The position numbers and the translations under genes are program-made. Source: Deltaproteobacteria bacterium (GTDB lineage: Bacteria > Desulfobacterota > DSM-4660 > Desulfatiglandales > Desulfatiglandaceae). Taken from it: a stretch of 43,208 nucleotides of DNA. The first letter of the stretch is position 1. Each line of letters starts with the position of its first letter. Of the stretch, positions 8,280 to 17,016 are shown piece by piece. Location of the stretch: positions 1-43,208 of the forward strand of contig JAFDGR010000017.1 of NCBI GenBank assembly GCA_019309145.1, read 5' to 3'. The notes beneath the pieces were generated by a model. It saw nothing but the letters and a program-made list of their open reading frames with translations. It was not told the DNA's origin and searched no databases.

Positions 8280-9680
8280 TCATTCCGAAGGAGCGGGTCT
8301 CCTTCGTCTTCTCCGGGGTTTCCTGGCCTCCGCCAGTTTCCGGTATTTTGTCCGGAGTCTCGGCCATAGAGTATATACATAAAAGGTGTTCATGACTGCA
8401 AGGCCCAGGATAAAAAAAAGGGCAATCCGCTGGTCCAGCTCATCCTGGGGCTTGACCGGACCGAAAAGGATGGAACCGGCCACGATCCCGTAGACAAGAA
8501 TGACCACAAGGGGAATAGTGATCCCCCCTTTTATCCTGAAGCCCCTCCTGGTTTCCCGTTCCTTGTACCGGAGCCGGATGACGCAAAGGGCCATGACCAT
8601 GTAAATCATGCACTCGGTCGCGGCGATAATCAGGATCATGGACAGGACAAAGTGGGTGAGAAAGCCATAGACCGTTATGAGGATGGCATATCCGCTGACC
8701 ACCAGCATGGCCACCCACGGGGTCGCATACTTCGGGTGCAGCCTGGCAATGAACCGGGGGATTGACCAGTCCCTGGCCATGGCGTAAAGAAACCTGGAAG
8801 CGGTCATGATGCCCGCGTTCAGGGAAGTGAGGGAAGCCAGCAAGGCCATGACAATCATGAAGTAAAGGCCGAAACTCCCGAGCAGATTCTTCCCGTAAAG
8901 GAGGTGTGGAATGGGGAGCCCTTCCGGTCTCAGGACCCAGGCGAGTTCCTCCTTTCCCAGCACAGAAGTCATTGCCGTGGAAAAGAGGGCATAGGTAACA
9001 CCGAGCAACCCCAGGGACAGCATCATACCTCTTGGAATAACCTTCACATTCGTCACCTCTTCGGAGATGGTGACCACCCATTCAAAGGCAATGAAACAGG
9101 CGATTCCGATGGCCACTGCCTGGATAAACCCGTCCAGGCTGCCGACCTCAAAAGCATTTGGCACATGAAAATCAATCCGGTAAAAACCATACACAGAGAT
9201 CAGGATGAGCCCGACAAACATGGCAAAGGCGATTATGTCCTGGGTGGTCCCGGCAATCCGTATGCCCCGGTAGTTCAAATAGAGGAGGGCCATTCCGAAC
9301 ACGATCGCCCATACCACCGGCGGGACAAACGTAAATCCCTGGCCCAGGGCCTGGGACAGAACGTATATTTCCGCGCCCACGATGGCGAGCTGGCCCATCA
9401 CATACACACCGGCGATAATAATCGCGGCCCGCTCCCCGAAGGCCTTCTCAATGTAAAGTTTTATCCCCGCGGCCGACGGATACATGGAGTTGAGCTCCGA
9501 GAAGCAGGAGCCCGCAAGAATCGCCATGATACCGGAGGTCAGGATGGCTATCCACGCGGAATTCCCTGCGAGATAACTGGCCAGTTCAATAAACGCCACA
9601 TAGTTTACCGTGGCAAGGGCCATGCCGGCCCCCGTGGAGACCACGGTCCTCAATCCCAGGGTCCTCCGCAACTCTGTCAT
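8280..9680 (-). CDS. APC-superfamily amino acid/amine permease
   Basis: Integral membrane transporter of 466 residues with about twelve hydrophobic segments. The start region LGLRTVVSTGAGMALATVNYVAFIELASYL resembles the broken first helix of APC transporters, with the Gly-rich substrate loop. The protein ends in a very basic tail (ARKPRRRRRRPAPSE) facing the cytoplasm by the positive-inside rule. It lies 18 bases downstream of an aminotransferase and 20 bases upstream of the kinase, all on the minus strand. I infer that it imports the amino acid or amine used by the two aminotransferases. Substrate and coupling ion are not readable from sequence. Confidence 0.88.
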   Translation of the reverse strand: MTELRRTLGLRTVVSTGAGMALATVNYVAFIELASYLAGNSAWIAILTSGIMAILAGSCFSELNSMYPSAAGIKLYIEKAFGERAAIIIAGVYVMGQLAIVGAEIYVLSQALGQGFTFVPPVVWAIVFGMALLYLNYRGIRIAGTTQDIIAFAMFVGLILISVYGFYRIDFHVPNAFEVGSLDGFIQAVAIGIACFIAFEWVVTISEEVTNVKVIPRGMMLSLGLLGVTYALFSTAMTSVLGKEELAWVLRPEGLPIPHLLYGKNLLGSFGLYFMIVMALLASLTSLNAGIMTASRFLYAMARDWSIPRFIARLHPKYATPWVAMLVVSGYAILITVYGFLTHFVLSMILIIAATECMIYMVMALCVIRLRYKERETRRGFRIKGGITIPLVVILVYGIVAGSILFGPVKPQDELDQRIALFFILGLAVMNTFYVYTLWPRLRTKYRKLAEARKPRRRRRRPAPSE

Positions 9681-9698
9681 GGGACCACCTTCACTTTT

Positions 9699-11000
9699 TC
9701 ATTTCTGACGACCTTTTTCAAAACGTTCCTCCTGGACCATGATCTGCTTCAGGGATCTGTCCATTGCCTCAAGGACCAAGTCAACCTCTTCTTCGGTGAT
9801 CACCAGGGTGGGCATAATCCTGATAATCTTCGGATTGTTAAACGTGTAAATGGTAATCACGCCGTTTTTCCTGAGTTGATAAACCATCCGGGGGCCGATG
9901 CTGTCTTCAGGGAACTCCATGCCAAGCATCAGGCCCTTTCCCCGTACATCTACCACCAGGTCGGGATACTTTTCCCTGATGGTATTGAGACCGGCCATGA
10001 ACCGTTCCCCCATTTTGCGGGCTCGTGCGGGAAGGTCGTTTTTCTCAATATAGTCGATGGTCGCCAGGGCGACCAGGCACGCGAGGGATGTGCCCCCGAA
10101 GGAGTTTATGATGACGAAAGGATGGGTCATGAGGAAGTCACTGATCTCTTCCGTAAAAACAGCGCACGAGATGGGATAAAGTCCCCCTGAGAGAGACTTG
10201 GCAAGGACCATGATGTCCGGGACCACCCCGCTGTGCTCCGCGCAGAACATCTCCCCGGTGCGCCCGAACCCGGTCTGCACCTCGTCAAAAATGAGGAGAA
10301 TCTCGTGCTGGTCGCAGAGGTCCCGCAGGCCATGCAGGTAATCGTCATCCGCGGGAATAATCCCACCTTCCCCCTGGACCGGCTCAAGGAGCACAGCGGC
10401 CGTGTCTTCACTGACCGCTTCTTTCACGGCTTCGAGATTGTTGAAAGGCACATGGAGGTACCCTGGTGCCAGGGGAGCGAAAGGGGTCTTGTACACATCC
10501 CTGCCCGTGGCGGGAAGGGCAAACCCGGTAACCCCGTGATACCCGTTCTCCATGCAGATGATCCCGGACCTGCCCGTATGTCCCCGTGCCAGCTTTACCG
10601 CGACCTCTATGGCCTCTCCGCCCCCGGAGCAGAACAGGGAGTACTTCAGGTCACCGGGCGTGATCTCGGCGAGCTTTTTAGCCAGGAGCCCCCGTTCCCG
10701 CAGGATGCTGATCCAGCCTCCCATATCATACACATCAAGGGCATCCTTGAGGGCCGCCACAATCTCCGGGTTATGCCTTCCCACATTAAAAATGCCCGCG
10801 CCCGTCACGCAGTCTATATATTTCTCGCCCGAGATGTCCCAGACAGATGCCCCTTCCCGCTTGCCTTCGATAATATCAAGGCTGGCGTTCTTGAACATCC
10901 TCAAGGCGAAGGGATTCACGTATTCCCGGTAATTGAACTCCGTCTCTTTCCTGATCTTTTCCGGGTCTGTTTCATGCAGAATTTCATTAATGAAGGACAT
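9699..11000 (-). CDS. Class-III PLP-dependent aminotransferase (copy 1)
   Basis: Fold-type I, class-III aminotransferase of 433 residues. The ATG at 11000 is preceded by GGAGG with a 6-base spacer and directly follows the stop of the SCP2 gene, so the longer frame to 11039 is rejected. Visible elements are [11 protein letters not shown] near the N terminus, the phosphate-binding turn CSGGGEA (residues 124-130), [10 protein letters not shown], the cofactor aspartate in [13 protein letters not shown] (Asp 239) and the Schiff-base lysine in VLAKSLSGG (Lys 268). Overall it most resembles the putrescine/ornithine/4-aminobutyrate group, which acts on terminal amino groups. It is a clear paralogue of the aminotransferase at 11416-12684. 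The exact amine donor is unknown. Confidence 0.9.
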   Translation of the reverse strand: MSFINEILHETDPEKIRKETEFNYREYVNPFALRMFKNASLDIIEGKREGASVWDISGEKYIDCVTGAGIFNVGRHNPEIVAALKDALDVYDMGGWISILRERGLLAKKLAEITPGDLKYSLFCSGGGEAIEVAVKLARGHTGRSGIICMENGYHGVTGFALPATGRDVYKTPFAPLAPGYLHVPFNNLEAVKEAVSEDTAAVLLEPVQGEGGIIPADDDYLHGLRDLCDQHEILLIFDEVQTGFGRTGEMFCAEHSGVVPDIMVLAKSLSGGLYPISCAVFTEEISDFLMTHPFVIINSFGGTSLACLVALATIDYIEKNDLPARARKMGERFMAGLNTIREKYPDLVVDVRGKGLMLGMEFPEDSIGPRMVYQLRKNGVITIYTFNNPKIIRIMPTLVITEEEVDLVLEAMDRSLKQIMVQEERFEKGRQK

Positions 11001-11001
11001 G

Positions 11002-11361
11002 TCACACCTCCGGCCAGATAACCGCGGTAATGGCATCAATGCGCATGACGTCTTCCTGGCTTCCTTTCACCCTGATCTCACCTTTCAGGTACTTCTGGGT
11101 GGGATTGACGTCTCCCCAGAACATGTCACACAGGGTCTCGCTGTCCGTCTCGATGACCACGTCCGGTGTGCCCTGTTTCCCCCTCTCGATCTTGATGATC
11201 TCTCCTTCCACCACGGTCATGGTAAAGGAATCACCCGTATCCGAGGCCTCATAGTGAAGTACCTTTGACCAGTCCCGCTGCATTCTCCTGAGCCGCTTAT
11301 TGTTATTACACTGCTCCTTGAAATCCTCCAGTGCCTCCATAATCTCATCTGCGGTAGTCAT
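11002..11361 (-). CDS. Stand-alone SCP2 (sterol carrier protein 2)-like domain protein
   Basis: Small cytoplasmic protein of 119 residues consisting of a single SCP2-like fold. An N-terminal helix is followed by a beta sheet (FTMTVVEGEIIKIERG, then PDVVIETDSETL) and the typical end, where a W-containing helix leads into YLKGEIRVKGSQEDVMR. SCP2 domains bind fatty acyl chains, acyl-CoAs or other hydrophobic ligands in a tunnel. A strong ribosome site (GGAGGAGGG) precedes the ATG. The gene sits between the two aminotransferase genes, one base before the start of copy 1. A second SCP2-like domain is fused to the E1 enzyme in the same cluster, so a lipid-like or acyl-bound intermediate is a reasonable inference. 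Confidence 0.85.
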   Translation of the reverse strand: MTTADEIMEALEDFKEQCNNNKRLRRMQRDWSKVLHYEASDTGDSFTMTVVEGEIIKIERGKQGTPDVVIETDSETLCDMFWGDVNPTQKYLKGEIRVKGSQEDVMRIDAITAVIWPEV

Positions 11362-11415
11362 GTTTCCCTCCTCCCCTCTAGTTCTCCTTTGCCCTGTGCC
11401 TTACGCCCGTCTTTA

Positions 11416-12684
11416 TCAATACTTCTCTATACCCCCCTGCTTCATGATCTCCGCCATGGACTTGTCCAGGGCGTCCAGGACCTCATCCACCTCCTCCGGC
11501 CGGATTCCCAGGACCGGCATGAGACGCATGACCGAGGGTTCATTCCCGGTGTATATGGCCATGACCCCGTGCCGGGCGAGCTGGTAGCTCATCCGGGGCC
11601 CGATGGAATCATTGGTGTACTGGAGTCCCATCATGAGCCCTTTTCTTCTTACTTCAAGCAGGAGCTCCGGGTAGCGTTTCAGTAAGTCATCAAAGCCCTT
11701 CTGGAACCTTTCGCCCATGGCTGCCGCGTGTTCCGGGAGCCTGTTTTTCATAATGTAATCAACGGCCGCCATGCCCACGATGCATCCCAGGTCCGATCCG
11801 CCAAAGGTAGAAAGGTGGATGAACGGATGGGTCACGATAAAATCGTTCAATTCATCCCGGTATATGGCCGCTGAAATCGGGTAGAGATTCCCGCCCAGGG
11901 ACTTTCCCATGGTCATGATATCAGGGACCACACCGGCATATTCACAGCAGAACATCTTTCCGGTGCGCCCGAATCCGGTCTGAATTTCGTCGAAGATGAG
12001 GACCACTTCACGTTCATCACAGAGCTGCCGCAAGCCCTGCAGATACTGATCAGTGGCGGGATGGATGCCGCCCTCTCCCTGGACCGGCTCAATAATGATG
12101 GCGGCTGTTTCATCCGTCACCGTGTTTTTCATGGCATCAAGGTCATTGAACGGGACATGCCTGAACCCGGGGACCATCGGTTCAAAAGGTTTCCGGTATT
12201 CCTCCCTCCCGATGGCGGCCAGGGAAAATCCCGTGTGGCCGTGATACGCCTTGAGGGTGGAAATGACTTCCGTTTTCATGGTAAATCCCCTGGCAAGCTT
12301 GATGGCGAAATCGTTGGCCTCGCCCCCGCCTGTGCCGTACATGACGTACTGCAGATCCCCGGGCGTGATTTCCGACAGCTTCTTTGCCAGGTCGGCCTTG
12401 GGTTTGCTGCACATGAGGAACCCGCCAAGATCGTACTGATCAAGGGCCTGCTTCAGGGCCGCAATGATCTCGGGGTTTCTCCTTCCCACATTAAAAGAGC
12501 CTGCCGATGTGACACAGTCGATATACCGGGTGCCGTTCATGTCCCACACATACGCGCCTTCCCGTTTTCCCTCGATGATATCCAGTCCCGCGTTTTTCAG
12601 GACCCGGACCTTCTGGGGGTTGACATAGCGGGCGTACGCTGCCAGGGCCTCCCTCTTTTCCTCTGCAAGTCTTTCTTTTCTCAT
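11416..12684 (-). CDS. Class-III PLP-dependent aminotransferase (copy 2)
   Basis: Paralogue of copy 1, 422 residues from the ATG at 12684, which has GAGGAG with a 6-base spacer; the frame extends to 12732 without support. Motifs: FNVGRRNPEII, phosphate-binding turn GTGGGEA (117-123), the AYHGHTGFSLAA segment that stacks near the cofactor, [10 protein letters not shown], cofactor Asp 232 in [13 protein letters not shown], and Schiff-base Lys 261 in TMGKSLGG. The two copies share order and motifs but differ through the substrate-pocket region, so they may handle different substrates or form a heteromer. The gene lies 66 bases after the E1 fusion gene and 54 bases before the SCP2 gene. Confidence 0.9.
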   Translation of the reverse strand: MRKERLAEEKREALAAYARYVNPQKVRVLKNAGLDIIEGKREGAYVWDMNGTRYIDCVTSAGSFNVGRRNPEIIAALKQALDQYDLGGFLMCSKPKADLAKKLSEITPGDLQYVMYGTGGGEANDFAIKLARGFTMKTEVISTLKAYHGHTGFSLAAIGREEYRKPFEPMVPGFRHVPFNDLDAMKNTVTDETAAIIIEPVQGEGGIHPATDQYLQGLRQLCDEREVVLIFDEIQTGFGRTGKMFCCEYAGVVPDIMTMGKSLGGNLYPISAAIYRDELNDFIVTHPFIHLSTFGGSDLGCIVGMAAVDYIMKNRLPEHAAAMGERFQKGFDDLLKRYPELLLEVRRKGLMMGLQYTNDSIGPRMSYQLARHGVMAIYTGNEPSVMRLMPVLGIRPEEVDEVLDALDKSMAEIMKQGGIEKY

Positions 12685-12750
12685 AATTTTCTCCTCGCCC
12701 GTGAGTCCGTTGACCCGGTGGCCGATGAGCAATGATTGACGATTATTGGA

Positions 12751-15294
12751 TCATCCGAACAAGGATTCAATTTTTTGTGCAATTGCTTCCGCCGAGGGCA
12801 ACATGGCGTTTTCCAGGTTCTTGGCATAGGCGATGGGGCATTCCGGTGCGGCGATCTTCAGGGGCGGCGCCTTCAGAAGGCCAAATCCCGCCAGGGATAC
12901 ACGCGAGATGACCTCGGAGCCAACACTGCCGGTAAAAGGGCCTTCTTCCAGTGTTACCAGGTGGCCTGTTTTCGCCACTGAATCCAGAATGGTTCTGGTG
13001 TCCATGGGATAGAGGGTCAGGAGATCAATGATCTCCACCTCTATGCCAACGTTTGAAAGGAGTTTTGCCGCCTCACGCGCGATGCCCACGCCCAGGAGAT
13101 ACGTGACGATGGTCACATCGTTTCCCTCACGAATGACCCGTGCCTTGCCAATGGGAAGCACATGGCCATCCTGGGGAACTTTTCCCGCTTCTGCATAGAG
13201 CAACTTGTGTTCGAAAAAAAGGACCGGGTTGTTGGACCGGATGGCCGATTTCAAAAGGCCCATGAAGGTAAAAGCGTCTGAAGGCGCAATCACCATCAGG
13301 CCCGGTATCCCGAAGAAAAACCGCTCCATGGCCTGGGAATGCTGGGCCGCCATCCCGATCCCACTGCCCACGGGCGTGCGGATGGTCAGGGGAATGGAAA
13401 CCTGCCCCCCGGTCATGTACCGCAGTTTGGCGGCCTGGTTCACGATAGGGTCCATGCAGCAGGTCAGGAAATCGCTGAAGAGAATCTCAGCCACGGGCCG
13501 CATCCCGGTCATGGCGGCCCCTACCGCGCCGCCGATAATCGCATTTTCCGATATGGGCGTATCAATGATCCTGTCCGGACCGAACCGATCCACCAGCCCC
13601 GCAGTAACATTGAAATACCCGCCCAGGGTAACATCTTCCCCCCACAGGAAAACCCTCTCGTCCCGTTCCATCTCCTGGGCCAGGGCCAGATTGATGGCTC
13701 CGGAAACCGATCTCTCTTCCATGGCACCGGCCGCGGAAAAAGAACCGGAGAAAAAAAGGCCAGGATCTTCCGGGGTATAGAGGTCAGCCAGCAGCGCATC
13801 CGCTTCCGGTGGTTCCGCATCCCGGGCAAAAGCCGCTGCCTCCTCGATTTCCTCTGCAACCTGTTTTTTGATCCCGGCGACGGCGTCAGTGTCCAGGACA
13901 CCCTGGTCCAGCAGCTCTTTTTCCAGTTTCAGGAGGGGGTCCTTCTGCTGGAATTCGGCCTGTTCCTCCGGCGGCTTATAGGGCTGAGGGTCCCCTTCCA
14001 TATGGCCATGCCAACGGTAGGTCATCACCTCCACCAATCGTGGCCTGTGATCGGATCTCATCTTTTCAATGATCTCCCGGAGCGTTGAAAAGAGCACCGA
14101 TACATCGTTCCCGTCAACACGAAAAGATTCCATGCCATAACCGCTCGCCCGTTTCTGGATATCCGTCACGGCGGAATGGCGGTCGATGCGGGTGAACTCC
14201 CCGTAGAGATTATTTTCCACCACCACCAGGACAGGCAGCTCCATGAGGGATATCATGTTCATGGCCTCGTGGAACATCCCCTGGTTGACCGAACCGTCAC
14301 CGGAAATGATCACTGAAATACGGTCATCTTTTTTCTGATGCTTGATGCTGAATCCAGCCCCGAGGGCCAGGAGATAGCCAGCCCCCACAATTCCGTTTGC
14401 CCCCAGCATGCCGATACTGCCGTCGGTCACGTGCATGGACCCACCCTTCCCCTTGCAAAGCCCCGTCTCTTTTCCGTAAAGCTCCGCCATCATTTTCTTG
14501 AGGTCCGCCCCCTTGGCGATAATGTGTCCGTGGCCCCGGTGGGTGGTGTTGAGGTAATCGGAATGTCGAAGATTCATACAGACTGCGGCGGCCACTGATT
14601 CCTGTCCAATGGAGAGATGAATGGCTTCAGTGGGGAGTTCTCCTTCTTTGAAGGCCCGGGCAAGGTGCTCCTCAAAGGTCCGGATCGTATACATTGTTTT
14701 CAGGATATCTACCGGGGAGGCAAGTTCTTTCTGCGGAGGCTTTTCAGGAGATGACGTTTGCGCTGGAGATTCTGCCAATGAAAGAGGAAATGGGGGAATG
14801 ACATGAAGATCGTACGTTCCCGGTCCTTTCCGCCTGAATAACCTGAACGCGCGTCTCTTTTTCTTTTTCTTGCCGGCTTTCGTTTCGAGGAGGTCTTCCC
14901 GCCCCATGCGTCTCAGAATCGCCGGGTACAGGGCAAAGGCTGGTTTCAATGCGGGCAGGAGTTTCAGGGCCTTCTGCACCGAGCCCTTTGCGACCACCTT
15001 CCTGGTGGCAAGGGCCATGGGCACATTGAGCTGCTCCATCCAGAATTTATGGCTGGTCTCGGAGGACTGGATCATCTCCACGTCAAACGGGGTCCCTTCT
15101 CCAGGATCCCAGTAATACCGGGGGGTCTCACCGCTGATATCGATGAACAGAGCAGTCTTGAAATCCGTGTACCGGAACTTCACCACCACTTTTTCGCCTG
15201 CCACCTTCTCTACAACGGCCGGCGTCGCAAAAATTTCATCCCACAGGGCCGACAGAATAGCAACCAGTTCATCCTTATCCCGATAGGGACTCAT
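12751..15294 (-). CDS. Three-part fusion: SCP2-like domain + 2-oxoacid dehydrogenase E1 alpha + E1 beta
   Basis: Single chain of 847 residues. Residues 1-130 form an SCP2-like domain (YYWDPGEGTPFDVEM, then the FWMEQL and VVAKGSVQKALKLLP end). Residues 135-190 are a basic then Pro-rich linker. Residues 195-510 are a complete E1 alpha: THRGHGH, the thiamine-diphosphate motif GDG (332-334) to ENN (360-362), and WHGHMEGDP. Residues 528-847 are a complete E1 beta: WGEDVTLGG, PISENAIIGGAVGAA, FSDFL, VTLEEGPFTGSVGSEV. E1 decarboxylates a 2-oxo acid and passes the acyl group to a lipoyl E2; no E2 or E3 lies in the window. Start: GGAGG six bases before the ATG. Alpha-beta fusions are known; I do not know of one with an SCP2 head. 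Pyruvate-, branched-chain- or acetoin-type use is undecided. Confidence 0.9.
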   Translation of the reverse strand: MSPYRDKDELVAILSALWDEIFATPAVVEKVAGEKVVVKFRYTDFKTALFIDISGETPRYYWDPGEGTPFDVEMIQSSETSHKFWMEQLNVPMALATRKVVAKGSVQKALKLLPALKPAFALYPAILRRMGREDLLETKAGKKKKKRRAFRLFRRKGPGTYDLHVIPPFPLSLAESPAQTSSPEKPPQKELASPVDILKTMYTIRTFEEHLARAFKEGELPTEAIHLSIGQESVAAAVCMNLRHSDYLNTTHRGHGHIIAKGADLKKMMAELYGKETGLCKGKGGSMHVTDGSIGMLGANGIVGAGYLLALGAGFSIKHQKKDDRISVIISGDGSVNQGMFHEAMNMISLMELPVLVVVENNLYGEFTRIDRHSAVTDIQKRASGYGMESFRVDGNDVSVLFSTLREIIEKMRSDHRPRLVEVMTYRWHGHMEGDPQPYKPPEEQAEFQQKDPLLKLEKELLDQGVLDTDAVAGIKKQVAEEIEEAAAFARDAEPPEADALLADLYTPEDPGLFFSGSFSAAGAMEERSVSGAINLALAQEMERDERVFLWGEDVTLGGYFNVTAGLVDRFGPDRIIDTPISENAIIGGAVGAAMTGMRPVAEILFSDFLTCCMDPIVNQAAKLRYMTGGQVSIPLTIRTPVGSGIGMAAQHSQAMERFFFGIPGLMVIAPSDAFTFMGLLKSAIRSNNPVLFFEHKLLYAEAGKVPQDGHVLPIGKARVIREGNDVTIVTYLLGVGIAREAAKLLSNVGIEVEIIDLLTLYPMDTRTILDSVAKTGHLVTLEEGPFTGSVGSEVISRVSLAGFGLLKAPPLKIAAPECPIAYAKNLENAMLPSAEAIAQKIESLFG

Positions 15295-15413
15295 GACCTG
15301 CCTCCCTTCTCTTGCGCAAAGGGCTCAAGGTTCAATGTGTTCAGAAAAGATTCTTTCGTACCTCCTCTCCGCATGTACCGGATTGCGTCAAAAAACGATA
15401 TTGCATGCTGCGT

Positions 15414-15434
15414 GCCTGGCACTGAAGACCAGGC
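15414..15434 (-). other. Hairpin between the CxxC gene and the E1 fusion gene
   Basis: Inverted repeat GCCTGG/CCAGGC around a 9-base loop, just after the stop of the small CxxC gene. On the minus strand a TTTTTT run follows about 20 bases later, too far for a classical terminator. It might stabilise the 3' end of the upstream message. The remaining 140-base gap shows nothing else. Confidence 0.3.
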
Positions 15435-15439
15435 GCTGG

Positions 15440-15712
15440 TCAATTGTCACAGTACTCAAGCACAAGGCCGTCCGTATCAAGCTCATCGGGGTCCACTTCA
15501 TCAAGCCCCCCGTCCTGGTAGGAGACCTTGCCCCGGTATTCCTCCCGCAGGACGAATTCTCCATATTCATTCATTTCAAAGAGGGCATCAAGGCAAGATG
15601 AGCAAACAGGGCCTTCCTGCTCGCTCTCCCCCTCCAGGATATACGGCACCCAACCTTCCACGATCGCTTCTTCTGTTGAGTCCATTTCCAGGCCACAAAT
15701 TGCACATCTCAT
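15440..15712 (-). CDS. Small acidic CxxC...CxxC (zinc-ribbon-like) protein of unknown function
   Basis: A 90-residue, strongly acidic protein. Cys pairs at 3/6 (CAIC) and 37/40 (CSSC) would form one tetracysteine metal site. After it comes a low-complexity acidic part (GLDEVDPDELDTDGL) and a lone Cys at 88. I do not recognise a named family; rubredoxin-like or zinc-ribbon adaptor proteins look similar. It is the first gene of the minus-strand amine cluster and is followed 145 bases later by the E1 fusion. The AGGAGG upstream is about 13 bases from the ATG, longer than optimal. Reality is supported by ordered Cys spacing and its position, but no homologue was checked. Confidence 0.65.
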   Translation of the reverse strand: MRCAICGLEMDSTEEAIVEGWVPYILEGESEQEGPVCSSCLDALFEMNEYGEFVLREEYRGKVSYQDGGLDEVDPDELDTDGLVLEYCDN

Positions 15713-15849
15713 ATTACCGGTTCATCCTCCTTTGGATTTCACCACTGCGGCGAAAATAGCTTGTCCTGACGGCTTTTTTGCCCGGGAACATTCACGCTTC
15801 CCTGTGATATCACGCACACCAACGCTGGACAAAGAGAAGAGTTCCATTG

Positions 15850-15878
15850 CTTTTACATGGAAATTGTCCTGTTGCCAA
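15850..15878 (-). promoter_or_regulatory. Possible sigma-70-type promoter for the CxxC-E1-aminotransferase cluster
   Basis: On the minus strand, TTGGCA (15873-15878; 5 of 6 to TTGACA) and TAAAAG (15850-15855; 4 of 6 to TATAAT) are 17 bases apart. Transcription would start near 15843, about 130 bases before the CxxC gene. The rest of the 290-base gap between the divergent genes (15713-16002) holds no other site I can support. Confidence 0.35.
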
Positions 15879-16002
15879 GCAAAATCGTCCAGAAATAGGC
15901 CTGATTTCTGATTGCCTATCGCAGTGGCTTCTACTATCATGCCCCAATTATCCCGATACCGGGAACATCTCAACACTTTTCTGTCTTAAACGGGGAGCGA
16001 AC

Positions 16003-16932
16003 ATGCCCTTTTCCATGACCACAAGAGGGATCCTTGCCTGCCTGGGAGCTGCACTCCTCTGGGGCGCCAACGGGGTCGCTTCCAAATACCTGATGAATGG
16101 AGGACTCTCCCCGTTTGTCTGGTCACAGGGCCGCTTGACCATTGCTTCCATCCTTATGATCCTGTGGCTTCTTGTGGTAAATCCGAAATCATTACGCGTC
16201 ACCCCCCGTCACCTGCTCCACTTTGTTCTGCTCGGATCCATCGGTATGGCCGGGGTGAACGCCTGCTACTTCGCAGCCATTTCCAAAATTTCCACCGCTG
16301 CGGCCATCCTTATTGAATACCTGGCCCCCGCATTCATAGCTGTTTTTGCCTGGGCCTTCATGCAGCAGCGCATGGGCCCTCTTAAATTGATTGCCCTGCT
16401 CCTGGCCCTTGCGGGATGTTATCTTGTGGTGGGAGGCTATAACCTGAACCTTCTCAACATGAATCTCGCGGGTATGCTGTGGGGATTGGGAGCGGCTTTT
16501 ACTTATTCCTTTTATATTGTGTATTCCGAATTCTCATTACGCAGCTATTCACCCTGGACCGTGACCTGCTATGCCCTGATCGTTGCCAGCATCACCTGGA
16601 ACATCGTCCTCGGTCCTTCGAAAATGCTCAGCATGGGTTGGGATATCCCTTCATGGACCACCATTTTCCTTGCTTCCACCATCGGAACGGTGGTGCCCTT
16701 CGGGTTGTTCGCCTATGGCATAGAGCATCTCAGATCCACCCGGGCAACCATCATAGCCACATTCGAGCCCATCGCTGCGGGTTTGATCGCCTTTGTTTTT
16801 CTGGGGGAGCGTCTCCTGGGACTCCAGATCATCGGCGGCATGGCAGTCCTGAGTGCCGTGGCCATGATTCAATGGGAAAAGGAGCACGACGAGCGTGCCC
16901 CCGCCATGATAAAGGCACACACCAAGACCTGA
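16003..16932 (+). CDS. EamA/DMT-family transporter (probable metabolite exporter)
   Basis: Inner-membrane protein of 309 residues with ten predicted hydrophobic segments in two five-helix EamA repeats. The first repeat begins ILACLGAALLWGANGVASKYL. The second begins GMLWGLGAAFTYSFYIVYSE and ends with the family-typical RSTRATIIATFEPIAAGLIAF and FLGERLLGLQIIGG. The start at 16003 is chosen for GGGGAG 5-6 bases upstream and because EamA homology begins there; the frame extends to 15847 without support. Family members export amino acids, purines or other metabolites. It stands alone on the plus strand, divergent from the amine cluster and convergent with the peptide-transport cluster. Confidence 0.87.
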   Translation: MPFSMTTRGILACLGAALLWGANGVASKYLMNGGLSPFVWSQGRLTIASILMILWLLVVNPKSLRVTPRHLLHFVLLGSIGMAGVNACYFAAISKISTAAAILIEYLAPAFIAVFAWAFMQQRMGPLKLIALLLALAGCYLVVGGYNLNLLNMNLAGMLWGLGAAFTYSFYIVYSEFSLRSYSPWTVTCYALIVASITWNIVLGPSKMLSMGWDIPSWTTIFLASTIGTVVPFGLFAYGIEHLRSTRATIIATFEPIAAGLIAFVFLGERLLGLQIIGGMAVLSAVAMIQWEKEHDERAPAMIKAHTKT

Positions 16933-16956
16933 GGAATCTTCTTCCGGACCAAAGAG

Positions 16957-17016
16957 CCCCCTGCATACTTCCCGCTTTCATTAAAGTTCGGACTATGTCG
17001 ACGCAGGGGGTTTTTT
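16957..17016 (+). terminator. Long-loop terminator after the EamA gene, overlapping the convergent gene's end
   Basis: CCCCCTGC (16957-16964) can pair with GCAGGGGG (17003-17010), directly followed by TTTTTT. The 38-base loop is long. The 3' arm lies inside the last codons of the convergent ATPase gene (Lys-Pro-Pro-Ala), so coding and terminator share sequence. Confidence 0.5.

Noticed and set aside
15722-15976. 84-codon minus-strand frame ending just before the CxxC gene
   Set aside because: No ribosome site or known motif; it covers the region where the promoters of the two divergent genes are expected. A real small gene cannot be fully excluded.
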